Assembly: GCA_029260345.1 (NCBI GenBank)
Contig: JAJDDK010000008.1
Location: 152,335 to 216,334, forward strand
Origin: Phycisphaerales bacterium
GTDB lineage: Bacteria; Planctomycetota; Phycisphaerae; Phycisphaerales; UBA1924
Length of the DNA: 64,000 nucleotides
Direction of reading: 5' to 3'
Part shown: positions 7,765 to 17,303 of the stretch, piece after piece
Position numbering within the stretch: position 1 is the stretch's first letter
How the letters are laid out: the number at the start of each line of letters is the position of its first letter
Notes under the pieces: model-generated
Databases searched by the model: none
What the model was told of the DNA's origin: nothing
Seen by the model: only the letters and a program-made list of their open reading frames with translations
Position numbers and translations under genes: made by a program

Positions 7765-9114
7765 TCAACCGAGCCAAAGCACCTGAATCACGTTCAGGAC
7801 AATGCTCAGAATCACAAGAACGATCAATCCCTGCACCAGCGGGTGTCCGAACACGGACGGCTGACGCGTCTTGTCTTCGGGTATCTCGCCTTGCGCTGAC
7901 GCTTCGGCCTGCGCGAGTTGGGTGAGGTCCTGCACTTCGACGGTCGGGCGCGCAATGACGGGCTGCTCGCCGCGACGAATGTTGCGGAGATCGGTGAGCA
8001 AGTCCGTGCAGTTCTGGTACCGCCCCTGCGGTGACTTGGACATCATCAGATCAATGACCTGACCCACACCAGCGGACAGCTTCGGATTGACATGGTCCGC
8101 GGGAACGAGGTCCGCCTTCAAATGCTTGTGCATTACGGCCGAGGGACTCTTGCCATCAAACGGCACGGAGCCGGTGACCATGTGGTACAGCGTGGCGCCG
8201 AGGGAATAGATGTCGGCGGACGGACCGATGTTTTTTTCGCCGCGAATCTGCTCGGGGCTGATGTAATACGGCGTGCCGTAAGCCTTGCCTGCTTCGGACT
8301 CGGCGGCTTCCTTGTCGCTGACGGCGCGTGCGAGGCCCATGTCCGCCAGTTTCGCGACGCCCTGCGGCGTCATCATGATGTTCTTCGGCTTGACGTCGCG
8401 GTGAATCAGGCCCTTGGCGTGCGCGTGTTCGAGCGCCTCGGCGACCTGAATGATGATGTCAATCGCTTCGGATTCTTTGAATCGTTTGCTGCGCACAATC
8501 TGGTCGTAGACCGTGGCGCCTTCCACGTACTCCATCACGAAGTAGTGGAATTCACCGGCCTGACCAACGTCGTACGCCTGCACAATATTCGGATGGTTGA
8601 GCTGCGCTGCGATGCGTCCTTCGGCGTAAAAGCGCGCGATGAACTCGGCGTTCTGCGAGAACTTGCGGGGCAGCACCTTGATCGCCACGAGACGATCGAG
8701 GCTCAACTGTTTGGCTTTGAAGACCGTCGCCATCGCGCCGGCGCCGAGTTTGCCGAGCACGCGATAGCCGGGGATCTGCTGACCGGAGCGTTCTGCTTCG
8801 AGCTGCGACTTCAGCCGCGTGAGCTGACGCTCAGTGATGTAATCGCTTTCGATGAGCACTTGCGCGAGCGACTTGCCTTTGGGGTCATCCAGACCACGGC
8901 GCTGCTCAATCGCTTTCTGCACTTCATCGTTGGTGGCGAGACCCTGCTCAACCACAAGCCGTCCGAGAACGGTGTCAAGACTTGAACCTGATTTAGAGCC
9001 GCCCTTCGATCCCGACTTTGAATCGTCGTTCGCACCAGGCGTAGCGGTGTCGTCGGGCATCTTGAGTTTGTCTGCTCCGTCGGCGCCGGCGGGTTGTGCG
9101 GGATTGACGCTCAT
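7765..9114 (-). CDS. Membrane-anchored Ser/Thr protein kinase with GspE-N-like N-terminal region
   Basis: Residues 1-45 are a low-complexity Gly/Ser/Asp tail. Residues 46-108 (segment LGRLVVEQGLATNDEVQKAI) resemble the MshEN/GspE N-terminal fold. Residues 117-380 are a PknB-type kinase: glycine loop GKLGAGAMATVFKAK, Lys146 in VAIKVL, HRDVKPKN with Asp240, and Asp258 in DMG instead of the usual DFG. A single hydrophobic helix closes the protein (about 424-446), anchoring it with the kinase in the cytoplasm. ATG 9114 follows GGAGG; a longer frame to 9288 would overlap the divergent epimerase gene. Confidence 0.88.
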   Translation of the reverse strand: MSVNPAQPAGADGADKLKMPDDTATPGANDDSKSGSKGGSKSGSSLDTVLGRLVVEQGLATNDEVQKAIEQRRGLDDPKGKSLAQVLIESDYITERQLTRLKSQLEAERSGQQIPGYRVLGKLGAGAMATVFKAKQLSLDRLVAIKVLPRKFSQNAEFIARFYAEGRIAAQLNHPNIVQAYDVGQAGEFHYFVMEYVEGATVYDQIVRSKRFKESEAIDIIIQVAEALEHAHAKGLIHRDVKPKNIMMTPQGVAKLADMGLARAVSDKEAAESEAGKAYGTPYYISPEQIRGEKNIGPSADIYSLGATLYHMVTGSVPFDGKSPSAVMHKHLKADLVPADHVNPKLSAGVGQVIDLMMSKSPQGRYQNCTDLLTDLRNIRRGEQPVIARPTVEVQDLTQLAQAEASAQGEIPEDKTRQPSVFGHPLVQGLIVLVILSIVLNVIQVLWLG

Positions 9115-9226
9115 GGACCTCCGGGGCCCCACTGTGCCGGGCGAGCCGGGCAAACTATGACCCTGCTTCGGCAGTGTCAATGAGGAGGGACGAGGGGAAT
9201 ATCGGGTTGAATCGGTAGGATAGGCC

Positions 9227-10156
9227 ATGATCGTCGCACTCACCGGCGCAAGCGGTTTCATCGGCGCGGCTGTCGCGGCCCACCTCAACGAGGCCGGGCA
9301 TCACGTGACAGCCCTTGTACGAACCACCTCAGAAACGGCTCACATCGAACCTGTCGTCCATAGGTTCGTTCGCGGAGACCAGGCGGATCCCATCGTCTGG
9401 AAGGATCTCCTCGACGGGGCGGACGCCATCGTCCATAACTCCTTCGATTGGGAGGCCCTGAAATCGGGGGATCTGAAACGCCATCTCACATCAAATCTTG
9501 ATTCAGCCCTGATGCTGCTGGATGCGGCTCACCAGGCCAATGTGAACCGATTCGTCTTCATGTCCAGCGTCGCCGTCCATCACGGCATCAGCGATCGCTG
9601 GGGAGGTGTTCTGGACGAAGATCACCCATTGCGGCCCGGCGGGCTGTACGGCGCGTGCAAAGCCGCAATCGAAGCACATCTCTGGTCCGCTCATTACTCA
9701 CGGGGCATGCACACCGTTTCCTTGCGACCATCTGCCGTCTACGGTGTCGAGCCGGTGCGACTGGCGCGCAGCCACGGTTACAAACAGGTCCGGGAACTCC
9801 TGCGAGGCAATCGCATCACGCCGGAGAATTTCCCTGGGGGTGGCAAATGGGTGCATGTGGATGATGTCGCCCTGGCGACTGTCCGAGCCGTCGAACGCGA
9901 CGATGCCGCGGGCAAGGCGTTCAATCTCGCGGACTGCTACGCAAAGTTCACACTTCTCGGGAAATACGGGGCGGAAGCGCTCGACCTGCCACCGGATCGT
10001 GTGGAGCTGGACACCTCCCCACCTGCGAAGAATCGCTTCGATCCCAGCGCAACGAAAGAAATTCTCGGCGTCGGGCTGGATCGCGGCGAGGCCGGATTGC
10101 GGGACTACATGCGAGAGCTCGTCCCGGTCGTTCGCTCCGATTCTGCGGACAAATAA
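9227..10156 (+). CDS. NAD(P)-dependent epimerase/dehydratase family protein (extended SDR)
   Basis: A 309-residue extended short-chain dehydrogenase. The nucleotide-binding glycine motif TGASGFIG is at residues 6-13, and the catalytic pair Tyr141 and Lys145 lies in YGACK, preceded by the MSSVAVHHG segment that supplies the Ser. A WVHVDDVALA segment near residue 210 is typical of sugar-nucleotide epimerases and reductases. The substrate cannot be assigned. It is divergent from the kinase gene, with a 112-base gap and a GGTAGGAT site before the ATG. Confidence 0.85.
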   Translation: MIVALTGASGFIGAAVAAHLNEAGHHVTALVRTTSETAHIEPVVHRFVRGDQADPIVWKDLLDGADAIVHNSFDWEALKSGDLKRHLTSNLDSALMLLDAAHQANVNRFVFMSSVAVHHGISDRWGGVLDEDHPLRPGGLYGACKAAIEAHLWSAHYSRGMHTVSLRPSAVYGVEPVRLARSHGYKQVRELLRGNRITPENFPGGGKWVHVDDVALATVRAVERDDAAGKAFNLADCYAKFTLLGKYGAEALDLPPDRVELDTSPPAKNRFDPSATKEILGVGLDRGEAGLRDYMRELVPVVRSDSADK

Positions 10157-10310
10157 GGCTCCCGCAGCGTTTTCGCTTCGATCCGCCTCCGATCGCCAGT
10201 AGACTTTGGACGTGCGCCGTCGGAGGCGGCGCTGGAGAGAAGAGAGAATCACGTCCGCACGCGGCGAGTGCATTTTTTGCATTCCCTGCGTGCCTGAGGA
10301 GAGACCCATC

Positions 10311-10859
10311 GTGAATCGCTGTGTGACCATTGCCGCGCTAGCGGCTGCGTGCTCGAGCGCACCGGCGCTCGCCGGCTCGCTGGATTTCTTTACCGACTTC
10401 GAATTCACCGACACCAGCGGCTTTTTCGAGCTGGGCGTCTCACCGAATTCCGTCGCTTTCATCGACGGTGAAGCGAAAAGCATCGGCGCCCCGCTGCTGT
10501 ACACGTCCGGGCTCAATGCGTGGATGATCAATCCGGGCGACACCGGTGAGATCGTGTTCGAAACGCACGCCGGCACGGTGGATCTGTGGTTCCGCGACCA
10601 GTCCACGCAAGCGTCGAGCACCCTGACCTTTTTTGCCCCGGATGACTCGGTCATCGCCGAATTCACGGGCAGCGCCTTCTCATTCCAGCACATCGTGCTG
10701 AGCGGCATGGGGCCGATCGCCCGCATCACGCTGACGAATCCAGCGGAGTTCGGCTACTCGGTCATTGATGATTTCGGGTTTTCGGCGATCCCCTCGCCCG
10801 CCGGCGTGGCGATCTTCGGACTTGCCGGCCTGGCAAGCATTCGACGCCGCCGAGGCTGA
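10311..10859 (+). CDS. Secreted protein with PEP-CTERM-like sorting tail
   Basis: A 182-residue protein of unknown function, exported and probably processed at the C-terminus. It starts with a signal peptide (NRCVTIAALAAACSSAPALAG) and ends with IPSPAGVAIFGLAGLAS followed by IRRRRG: a Pro-rich motif, a hydrophobic helix and a basic tail, the layout recognised by exosortase-type enzymes in Phycisphaerae. The middle is a beta-rich, acidic domain with no recognised family. GTG 10311 is preferred because GAGGAGAG lies just before it and the signal peptide begins there; an ATG is lacking at that point. Confidence 0.78.
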   Translation: MNRCVTIAALAAACSSAPALAGSLDFFTDFEFTDTSGFFELGVSPNSVAFIDGEAKSIGAPLLYTSGLNAWMINPGDTGEIVFETHAGTVDLWFRDQSTQASSTLTFFAPDDSVIAEFTGSAFSFQHIVLSGMGPIARITLTNPAEFGYSVIDDFGFSAIPSPAGVAIFGLAGLASIRRRRG

Positions 10860-10897
10860 TTTTCGGGTGGGATTCGCCTGATTCGAGTAACTTTCCG

Positions 10898-10928
10898 ACC
10901 GCGGGCTGAGAATGTCCGCGGTTTTTTT
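10898..10928 (+). terminator. Rho-independent terminator after the PEP-CTERM-like gene
   Basis: Arms ACCGCGG (10898-10904) and CCGCGGT (10916-10922) with an 11-base loop, followed by a run of seven T. Confidence 0.75.
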
Positions 10929-11017
10929 AAGCACGGACCGCCACCTCAACCGGGTCGCGGCCGAATACTCTTCCAGACGTACGATTTGCGTCCACAGCGG
11001 ATTCGGAGGATTGATTG

Positions 11018-12406
11018 ATGATTTCGATGAGCCACAGTCGCCCGCGTTTTCGGACGCGCGGCTTGAAGCCCTTCTTCGCCCTTGTTGCCGCGGCGATGGT
11101 TGCGATTGGCGCCGCGCCAAACGCGACGCGAGCGCAGAACGGCGTTCCCCTGCCACCAATCACAGTCGAAGGCGGCGCCCAGATCGATCTTGGGCAACTG
11201 GCGCCGAAGGAGACGGCCGCACGCGAACTGAAGCTGACCAACAACAGCGACAAGCCAATTCGTCTTGAGCGCGCCATGGGCAGTTGCTCATGCATCAAGG
11301 GCACGGTCTCGACTGACCCGATCGCGCCCGGTGAGTCTGCAACGGTTTCGCTCACCATGCAGGCCATCATCAATGACGGCGTGCAGGCCAAAGAACTGTT
11401 CGTCTTTGCCGAGGGCTTCAAGCGACCGCTACCGATTCATGTGGAAGCGACGGTCGTGGACCCCAACCCGATCGAAAAGATGATCGAGATTGAGCCGCGC
11501 GAAGTGAAGGCCGGCTACATGCGCCCGGGCCAAAAAATGGTTCGCGAAGTTCTGCTGAAGAACATCGGTGATGAGCCGATTCAGTTTGCGCGCGTGTCTT
11601 CCACTTGCACGTGCGCCCAAGGTGAACTGCTCGACGACCTCGTGGCGCCCGGTGAAGCGGCGCGGCTGCGCATCACGATTGAAGGCCGCGACATCGGCCC
11701 CCTCAATCAAACCCTGACGGTGTGGTTCATCGGCGCCCGCAAGCCGCTGACCGTGCAGGTGACGGCGGAAGTGACGCTGCCGATCAAAGCGGAGCCATTC
11801 TTCATCATGATGGGCGTGCCGGTGCAAGGACCGAATGGCAACGAATTGCCGGTCACCGGAACAATTGAATTGCAATCCGTCGATGATCGCCCGTTCAGGG
11901 TCATCGCCGCCGGCGGCAAGAAGCCGGTCCTTGCCCCCGGCGACAAGAACGAATCCGCACTGAAGCACTCCGTGGTCTGGGATTTCTCAGACGTTGCCGA
12001 CGAAGACATTCAGCCTTGGTGGATCATTGAAACGGATCACCCTGAAGCGCGCCTCGTCGAAGTGCGTGTGGTGCATCCGAAATTGATCGAAGAGATGGTG
12101 AAGAATCAGGGTCCGTGGACGCTGGCGCCTGATCGCATCGTCGTGCCGGAACTGGCGCCGGGCGAGTCGTACGAACGCACCATCAAACTGATCAAAACGC
12201 GCGGTCAAGAGATTCAATCCGTCCATGTGGATTCACCCATGCTCAAGGTGGAGCTGATTGATCAAACCCCGATCGCCGGCGGTCTGGAAGCGACCATTCG
12301 CATCACCGCGACGCAGAATGCGAATGGTCTGATTCGATCCAAACTGACGGTGCGTGCGGACAACGTTGATCAGACCGCGTACATGTTTGTGCGCACCGGC
12401 GCCTGA
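11018..12406 (+). CDS. Exported DUF1573 protein with two cysteine-containing repeats
   Basis: A 462-residue protein with an N-terminal signal peptide (cleavage near ATRAQN) and at least two DUF1573-type immunoglobulin-like repeats. The signature Cys pairs are seen in GSCSCIKG (first repeat) and STCTCAQG (second). A third, degenerate repeat follows without Cys. The function of DUF1573 is not established; in planctomycetes it often sits beside thiol-redox membrane proteins. Here a MauE/thioredoxin fusion starts 20 bases downstream, so the two probably work together on envelope thiols. ATG 11018 has GGAGG about eight bases upstream. Confidence 0.85.
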   Translation: MISMSHSRPRFRTRGLKPFFALVAAAMVAIGAAPNATRAQNGVPLPPITVEGGAQIDLGQLAPKETAARELKLTNNSDKPIRLERAMGSCSCIKGTVSTDPIAPGESATVSLTMQAIINDGVQAKELFVFAEGFKRPLPIHVEATVVDPNPIEKMIEIEPREVKAGYMRPGQKMVREVLLKNIGDEPIQFARVSSTCTCAQGELLDDLVAPGEAARLRITIEGRDIGPLNQTLTVWFIGARKPLTVQVTAEVTLPIKAEPFFIMMGVPVQGPNGNELPVTGTIELQSVDDRPFRVIAAGGKKPVLAPGDKNESALKHSVVWDFSDVADEDIQPWWIIETDHPEARLVEVRVVHPKLIEEMVKNQGPWTLAPDRIVVPELAPGESYERTIKLIKTRGQEIQSVHVDSPMLKVELIDQTPIAGGLEATIRITATQNANGLIRSKLTVRADNVDQTAYMFVRTGA

Positions 12407-12426
12407 ACTCACGGGAGAGTCGATCC

Positions 12427-13695
12427 ATGACGACAGCGAATACATTCGCTTCGCCGCTTCGGGCCGATGATCACACCGCGGCTGGTGTGACGCTGCTGAA
12501 GTATGTGGCGCTGGCGCTGGTCGCGGCGGTGCTTGGTTTCGCGGCCATCATGAAGTTTTCCTTTGGGACCGGCGGCGCTGACTACGTCATCAGCGCGCTG
12601 GAACTGGCGTTCATCGCCGGGCTCATTGCGTTTCGCAATCGATGGTGGGCGTGGGTCGGCGCAACGACGGTGTTCTCGATGTTCGCCGGATACACCGCGT
12701 ATCTCATGGTGCGCGGCGAAGGCAGTTGCGGCTGCTTCGGCTCCGTCGAAACGCCCCCGGCACTGACATTCTCCATTGACCTATTCATGGCGGCGCTCAC
12801 CGCGCTGGTCGCGTTGGCGCTGTCGCGCTCGGTGCTGCTGGTCGGCGCACTGCTGACGGTGATGGGCATTGGCTCGGTCGCGGGCGCCGGTGTCTCCGTG
12901 TTAACGGCGACGCCGCTCGCGTCAGACTTTCACGGCGATCGTGTCGCGATGCTTCTGGGCGCTCCTGCCAATGCGGATGTCGCCGGCGCTGATTACACCG
13001 ATCCCGACTGGCTGATTTACATCTACGACGAGAAAGCCGCGGATGAGTCTCCACTGCTTGAGACCATGCGCCATGACGCGGAAGAGAATGCAAATGACGA
13101 AGCGCTGCGCGTCCGTCTCTTCACCGCCGCCGAAGCGGAAGAGGCTTCGGGCGTGCCCGCATGGGCATGGGAGAAACTACCGCAAGCGATTCTGTATCGC
13201 GGCGGCCACGTGGTGCAGCGCTACATGGGCGAAGACGTGATGGCGCCGCAAGCGCTGCGCGAAACGCGCCCCGTCGGCCCGATTGCGCAAGTGCTTTCAT
13301 TCCCTGAATACGCCGACATCGCCTACGCCTCGGCTGATGTGCCTGTGTATCTCCTCTACGTCTACAACGAGGAATGCCCGATCTGTATTCAGCACCTCGC
13401 ATCGCTTGAAGTCTTCATGGAAGAAGTCCCGAACGATCCGAACGTCAAGGTCATTCCGATCTCGATGCTCGAACTGCAGGATGAGCACGACATTCAGATC
13501 TGGCAGTGGCCGGGCGTTCCCACGAGCTACGTCGTTCGAGGCGGGCGCGTGGTCGCCCAAACGGCCGGTCCCAATGGCGTCCCCAATCCGTATCAGATTC
13601 GCATGGACCTGATGCAGGGACGACCGCTTGTCCTTCCCGGGCCGGATTCCGCTTCACAGTCAGCGCCGATCGATCACACCGGTCACGACCACTGA
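12427..13695 (+). CDS. MauE/DoxX-like membrane protein fused to a thioredoxin-fold domain
   Basis: Residues about 20-165 form four hydrophobic helices with a GSCGCFG motif in the loop after the third, as in MauE/DoxX-type redox-associated membrane proteins. Residues about 290-410 form a thioredoxin-like domain with a CPIC active site in NEECPICIQHL and the cis-Pro motif GVPTSYVV. The intermediate part (about 175-285) contains a second, Cys-less thioredoxin-like region. It probably passes reducing equivalents across the membrane to periplasmic thiols. It is co-transcribed with the DUF1573 gene and followed by a terminator. The C-terminal HTGHDH is an unusual His-rich end. Confidence 0.82.
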   Translation: MTTANTFASPLRADDHTAAGVTLLKYVALALVAAVLGFAAIMKFSFGTGGADYVISALELAFIAGLIAFRNRWWAWVGATTVFSMFAGYTAYLMVRGEGSCGCFGSVETPPALTFSIDLFMAALTALVALALSRSVLLVGALLTVMGIGSVAGAGVSVLTATPLASDFHGDRVAMLLGAPANADVAGADYTDPDWLIYIYDEKAADESPLLETMRHDAEENANDEALRVRLFTAAEAEEASGVPAWAWEKLPQAILYRGGHVVQRYMGEDVMAPQALRETRPVGPIAQVLSFPEYADIAYASADVPVYLLYVYNEECPICIQHLASLEVFMEEVPNDPNVKVIPISMLELQDEHDIQIWQWPGVPTSYVVRGGRVVAQTAGPNGVPNPYQIRMDLMQGRPLVLPGPDSASQSAPIDHTGHDH

Positions 13696-13720
13696 TAGAT
13701 TTTTCAAGAACAGCGCATAG

Positions 13721-13755
13721 AAAACGCCGGCCACGAGTGACCGGCGTTTTTTTAT
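13721..13755. terminator. Bidirectional terminator between the redox operon and rho
   Basis: Stem AAACGCCGG with CCGGCGTTT around a short loop, followed by seven T on the plus strand and a run of A upstream that serves as a T-run for the minus-strand rho gene. Confidence 0.8.
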
Positions 13756-13776
13756 TGTGTTTGTTGGCTCAGCGAA

Positions 13777-15546
13777 TCAGCCGAGATTCATCGTCATCAG
13801 GAATTCGGCGTTGGTCTTCGACTTGCCGAGTCGACCCTTCAGAAGCTCCATCGCTTCGACCACGTTCATATCCGCCAGCACCTTGCGCAAGCGGTAGACG
13901 AGATCAAGCTCCTTCGGATCGAGCAGCAGCTCTTCGCGGCGTGTGCCGGAGGCGTTGATGTCGATCGCCGGCCAGACGCGCTTCTCAACAAGGCGACGGT
14001 CAAGGTGAAGCTCGCTGTTGCCCGTGCCCTTGAACTCTTCGAAAATCACTTCGTCCGCCTTGGAGCCGGTGTCCACCAGCGCCGTCGCAAGGATCGTCAG
14101 TGAGCCGCCGTTCTCGATCGCGCGAGCCGCGCCGAAGAACTTCTTCGGCCGCTGCAAAGCGCCGGAGTCGATGCCGCCCGTCATGATCTTGCCGGAGTGC
14201 GGCATTTCGTTGTTGTACGCACGAGCCAGTCGCGTGATGGAGTCGAGCAGGATGATCACGTGCTCGCCGAATTCGACGGCGCGCTTCGCCTTCTCAATCA
14301 CCATCTCTGCCACCTGCACGTGGCGCGATGACTTCTCATCAAACGTGCTGGCGACGACTTCAACCGCCTCCGGTGTGTTGCGACGGAAGTCCGTCACTTC
14401 TTCAGGACGTTCGTCGATCAGCAGCACCAGCACCTTGGCTTCCGGGTGGTTCTGGCTGATGGCTCGCGTCATCTTCTGGAGGAGCACGGTCTTACCGGTG
14501 CGCGGCGGAGCGACGATCAGGCCGCGCTGGCCCTTGCCGATCGGCGACACCAGATCAACCACGCGCATTTCGATTTCCTGCGGCGCCGTCTCAAGCACCA
14601 AACGCTCTTCTGGGTGGAGCGGCGTCAGGTCTTCGAACGTTGCCAGGTTGGCAACCGTCTTGGGATCCTGCCCGTTGACGGAATCCACATCAATCAGCGC
14701 GAAATATTTCTGCGAATCACGCGGCGCACAGACGGGGCCACGAATGACCATGCCCTTGCGCAGCTTCAGTCGCCGAATCGTGGATGGCGACACGTAGATG
14801 TCATCCGGCCCAGAGAGGTAGCTGCTCTGCGCACTGCGCAGGAAGCCGAACCCTTCGTGCATGATTTCGAGTGTGCCGTCTGCGATGACCAATCCGCCCG
14901 CCTCAGCGCGAGCCTTGGCGATGCGGTAGACCAGCTCTGACTTATGGAGCTGGTGGAAGTCCTCAAGCTTTTCCTTCTCGGCGAGCTTGTGCAGGTCCGC
15001 CAGCGGCATGGCCTGAAGCTCCGCGATCGAAATCGCGTTGGCTCGTTCCTTCTCGCCCTTCTTGCCTGAGAGCATCTCGCGGAGCACTTCGGCTTCGCGG
15101 GCGATGTCCTCATCCGTCGGGACGGCGCCGCTGGGAAGGGACGCCATGCCGCCGCCGCCACCGGGGCCGCCGGGACGATTCTTCCGCTTCTTGTTCTTTT
15201 TGCGTTTGTTGTTGGTGCGTGAAGGCGAGGGGTAATTCGCGTACCGGTTCTGCTGCTGTTGTTGCTGCGAACTGCCATCTCCGCCACCCGAGCCGCTGGA
15301 ACGCTGCTCGCGCTGCTCACCGCCGGAGCGGGACGCAGACTCGCCGCCACCCGAAGAGCCAGAGGACGGCTCCGCAGGCTTGGACGGCGCACTGGTTGGT
15401 TTCGGGCTGGACTCCGCCGAAGTGCTTTCAGCGCCTTCAGACTTGCTGCGGCCGGTCGAAGACGTGCGCGTCTTCTTTCTGCGCCTGGGCTTCGGGGAGT
15501 CACTCGCGGAATCAGAATCCGCGACCACCGAGGTCGACTTCGCCAT
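13777..15546 (-). CDS. rho: Transcription termination factor Rho with long low-complexity N-terminal extension
   Basis: The C-terminal 400 residues are canonical Rho, an RNA-dependent helicase that ends transcription: an RNA-binding cold-shock-like domain ([15 protein letters not shown]), the Walker A motif in [11 protein letters not shown] (Lys352), Walker B near LLIDERPEE, and the R-loop GGIDSGAL. The first about 170 residues are an extension rich in Ser, Lys, Arg, Pro and Gly with seven consecutive Gln, as in several planctomycete and actinobacterial Rho proteins. The ATG at 15546 begins MAKSTSVV; the frame runs further upstream but without a good ribosome-binding site. Confidence 0.95.
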   Translation of the reverse strand: MAKSTSVVADSDSASDSPKPRRRKKTRTSSTGRSKSEGAESTSAESSPKPTSAPSKPAEPSSGSSGGGESASRSGGEQREQRSSGSGGGDGSSQQQQQQNRYANYPSPSRTNNKRKKNKKRKNRPGGPGGGGGMASLPSGAVPTDEDIAREAEVLREMLSGKKGEKERANAISIAELQAMPLADLHKLAEKEKLEDFHQLHKSELVYRIAKARAEAGGLVIADGTLEIMHEGFGFLRSAQSSYLSGPDDIYVSPSTIRRLKLRKGMVIRGPVCAPRDSQKYFALIDVDSVNGQDPKTVANLATFEDLTPLHPEERLVLETAPQEIEMRVVDLVSPIGKGQRGLIVAPPRTGKTVLLQKMTRAISQNHPEAKVLVLLIDERPEEVTDFRRNTPEAVEVVASTFDEKSSRHVQVAEMVIEKAKRAVEFGEHVIILLDSITRLARAYNNEMPHSGKIMTGGIDSGALQRPKKFFGAARAIENGGSLTILATALVDTGSKADEVIFEEFKGTGNSELHLDRRLVEKRVWPAIDINASGTRREELLLDPKELDLVYRLRKVLADMNVVEAMELLKGRLGKSKTNAEFLMTMNLG

Positions 15547-15805
15547 CGTGATCTCGTTGAAAAGGAAAGGAACCTGCGTTCGCCGCACCGCCCGTGCCAG
15601 GGCCGAATGAGACGCCAGGAGTGAGAAAGACTGAACCGAGTCCTCGAAAGGCATTCCAAGGACGCAACGGCCGAAAGGGATCATCGCCTGCCAGTGACGC
15701 AGCCCCGTTGATGGGTTTGACCGACCACCCCCCTAACGGGGCAATCGGCCTATATCCTCATGCGGGGAGCGTCCGCGCCGGGCCGATGCCCGCACAGACG
15801 AATGC

Positions 15806-16465
15806 TCAAGACTCTATCGAGTTCCGCGAGAGTTTTCCAAGAATCTCACGGAATACGCGGCGGACCTCGTCACAAAGCTCTTCGGTCGTGCCCGCGTTGA
15901 CCACTACATAGTCGGCTCTTTCACGCTTTTTTTCAAGCGAGAACTGGGCGGATTCTCGACGATCGAGCTCTGACGCGTCCCAGGCACGCCCCTCGGACAC
16001 CCGCCGCAAACGCACGTCCCGTGGGGCATCCACAAAAATCACCGCATCACAATCCGCATCCAGACCCGCTTCCATCAGGAGCGGCGCATCAATCACCACG
16101 CCCGGCGCGCCGGTCGCCGCGGAATCCGCAATCGTCGCCGCCCGATCATCCGTGAGCATCGGATGTATGAGCTCTTCAAGCCGCCGGCGCTCCGCAGCAT
16201 CCTGAAACACGATGGACGCGATCCATTCGCGATCGAGCCGGCCGTCAACGCCAAGCACATCGTCCCCCCACCACGAGACGAGCTTCGCCTTCACCGCCGG
16301 ATGATTCAGTTTGGCCTTTGCGCGTGCGTCCGAATCAATCACCACGCACCCCAGCCGCTCCAGGCACGCGGCGACGGCGGACTTCCCCGCGCCCACGCCG
16401 CCCACCACGCCGATGATCACCGGACGTGCGGACGCATCGTGATTCAAATTCTCTTGCACTGACAT
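15806..16465 (-). CDS. coaE: Dephospho-CoA kinase
   Basis: The last enzyme of coenzyme A synthesis, phosphorylating the 3'-OH of dephospho-CoA. The P-loop GGVGAGKS lies at about residues 21-28, followed by VIDSDARAK (CoaE DAD-type motif), the HP(M/L) segment and the lid region RRVSEGRAWD. Length (219 residues) is typical. The ATG at 16465 is weakly supported by its leader; upstream frame extends but shows no homology. It lies 260 bases upstream of rho and may be transcribed independently. Confidence 0.92.
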   Translation of the reverse strand: MSVQENLNHDASARPVIIGVVGGVGAGKSAVAACLERLGCVVIDSDARAKAKLNHPAVKAKLVSWWGDDVLGVDGRLDREWIASIVFQDAAERRRLEELIHPMLTDDRAATIADSAATGAPGVVIDAPLLMEAGLDADCDAVIFVDAPRDVRLRRVSEGRAWDASELDRRESAQFSLEKKRERADYVVVNAGTTEELCDEVRRVFREILGKLSRNSIES

Positions 16466-16549
16466 CGCGAGCCACTGTACTGGCGACGCCGCCCGCGCGC
16501 CGCTCAACGCACGCGGCGCCGGCACGCCCTTCCTCCTTATCATTTCACC

Positions 16550-17089
16550 ATGCAAAGCAAAGCCGCGACGGTGGAGGCATACCTGAAGGAACTTCCGGCC
16601 GATCGGCGCGCCGCGATCGAAGCCGTGCGCGCCGTCATCCTGAAGAATCTCCCGAAGGGCTACGCCGAAGGCATGCAGTACGGCATGATCGGCTACTTCG
16701 TGCCGCACGACGTGTACCCGCCCGGTTACCACTGCGATCCGAAACAGCCCCTGCCGTTCGCGGGCCTTGCCTCGCAGAAAAATTACATGTCGCTGTACGT
16801 GATGTGCATCTACGGCGTGCCCGAACACGAATCATGGTTCCGCGACGCCTGGATCAAGAGCGGCAAGAAACTCGACATGGGCAAAGGCTGCATCCGCTTC
16901 AAGATACTTGAAGATTTGCCGCTCGATGTCGTGGGCCAGGCGATCAAACGCGTGCCGGTGAAGAAGTTCATTGAGCAATACGAATCCGCGCGCAGCGCCG
17001 GCGGCGAACGCGCGGCGCTCAGGAGAGAATCGACCTCAAGTAAAAGCGCAAGAAAGAAAAACGCCGCGAAAGAACACCGCGGAAAGTAG
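16550..17089 (+). CDS. DUF1801-domain protein
   Basis: A 179-residue protein of the DUF1801 (YdhG-like) family, which has a small alpha/beta fold and no established function. Visible family features are VEAYLKELPADRRAAIEAVR near the start and FKILEDLPLDVVGQAI toward the end. The last 40 residues are a Lys/Arg/Ser-rich tail absent from shorter homologues. It is divergent from coaE. After its end the base composition shifts abruptly to AT-rich. Confidence 0.82.
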   Translation: MQSKAATVEAYLKELPADRRAAIEAVRAVILKNLPKGYAEGMQYGMIGYFVPHDVYPPGYHCDPKQPLPFAGLASQKNYMSLYVMCIYGVPEHESWFRDAWIKSGKKLDMGKGCIRFKILEDLPLDVVGQAIKRVPVKKFIEQYESARSAGGERAALRRESTSSKSARKKNAAKEHRGK

Positions 17090-17303
17090 CACGAATGAAG
17101 TCGGTAATCGCACGAATCGAGATGATACGCTAGCGGACTCTCGAAACGGCTCGATCTAGGCGAGTGACCGCTCCAATTCGCCAAGAATTGCGATAGTTTT
17201 TTGTCAGCCTATTGGCACCGAAGAAATTTCTTCGGCAACATTGGTAAACTCATTCAAGCGGCCGACAAATCAAGTTTGACGAAATCGAGGCAAGGACGCC
17301 CAA

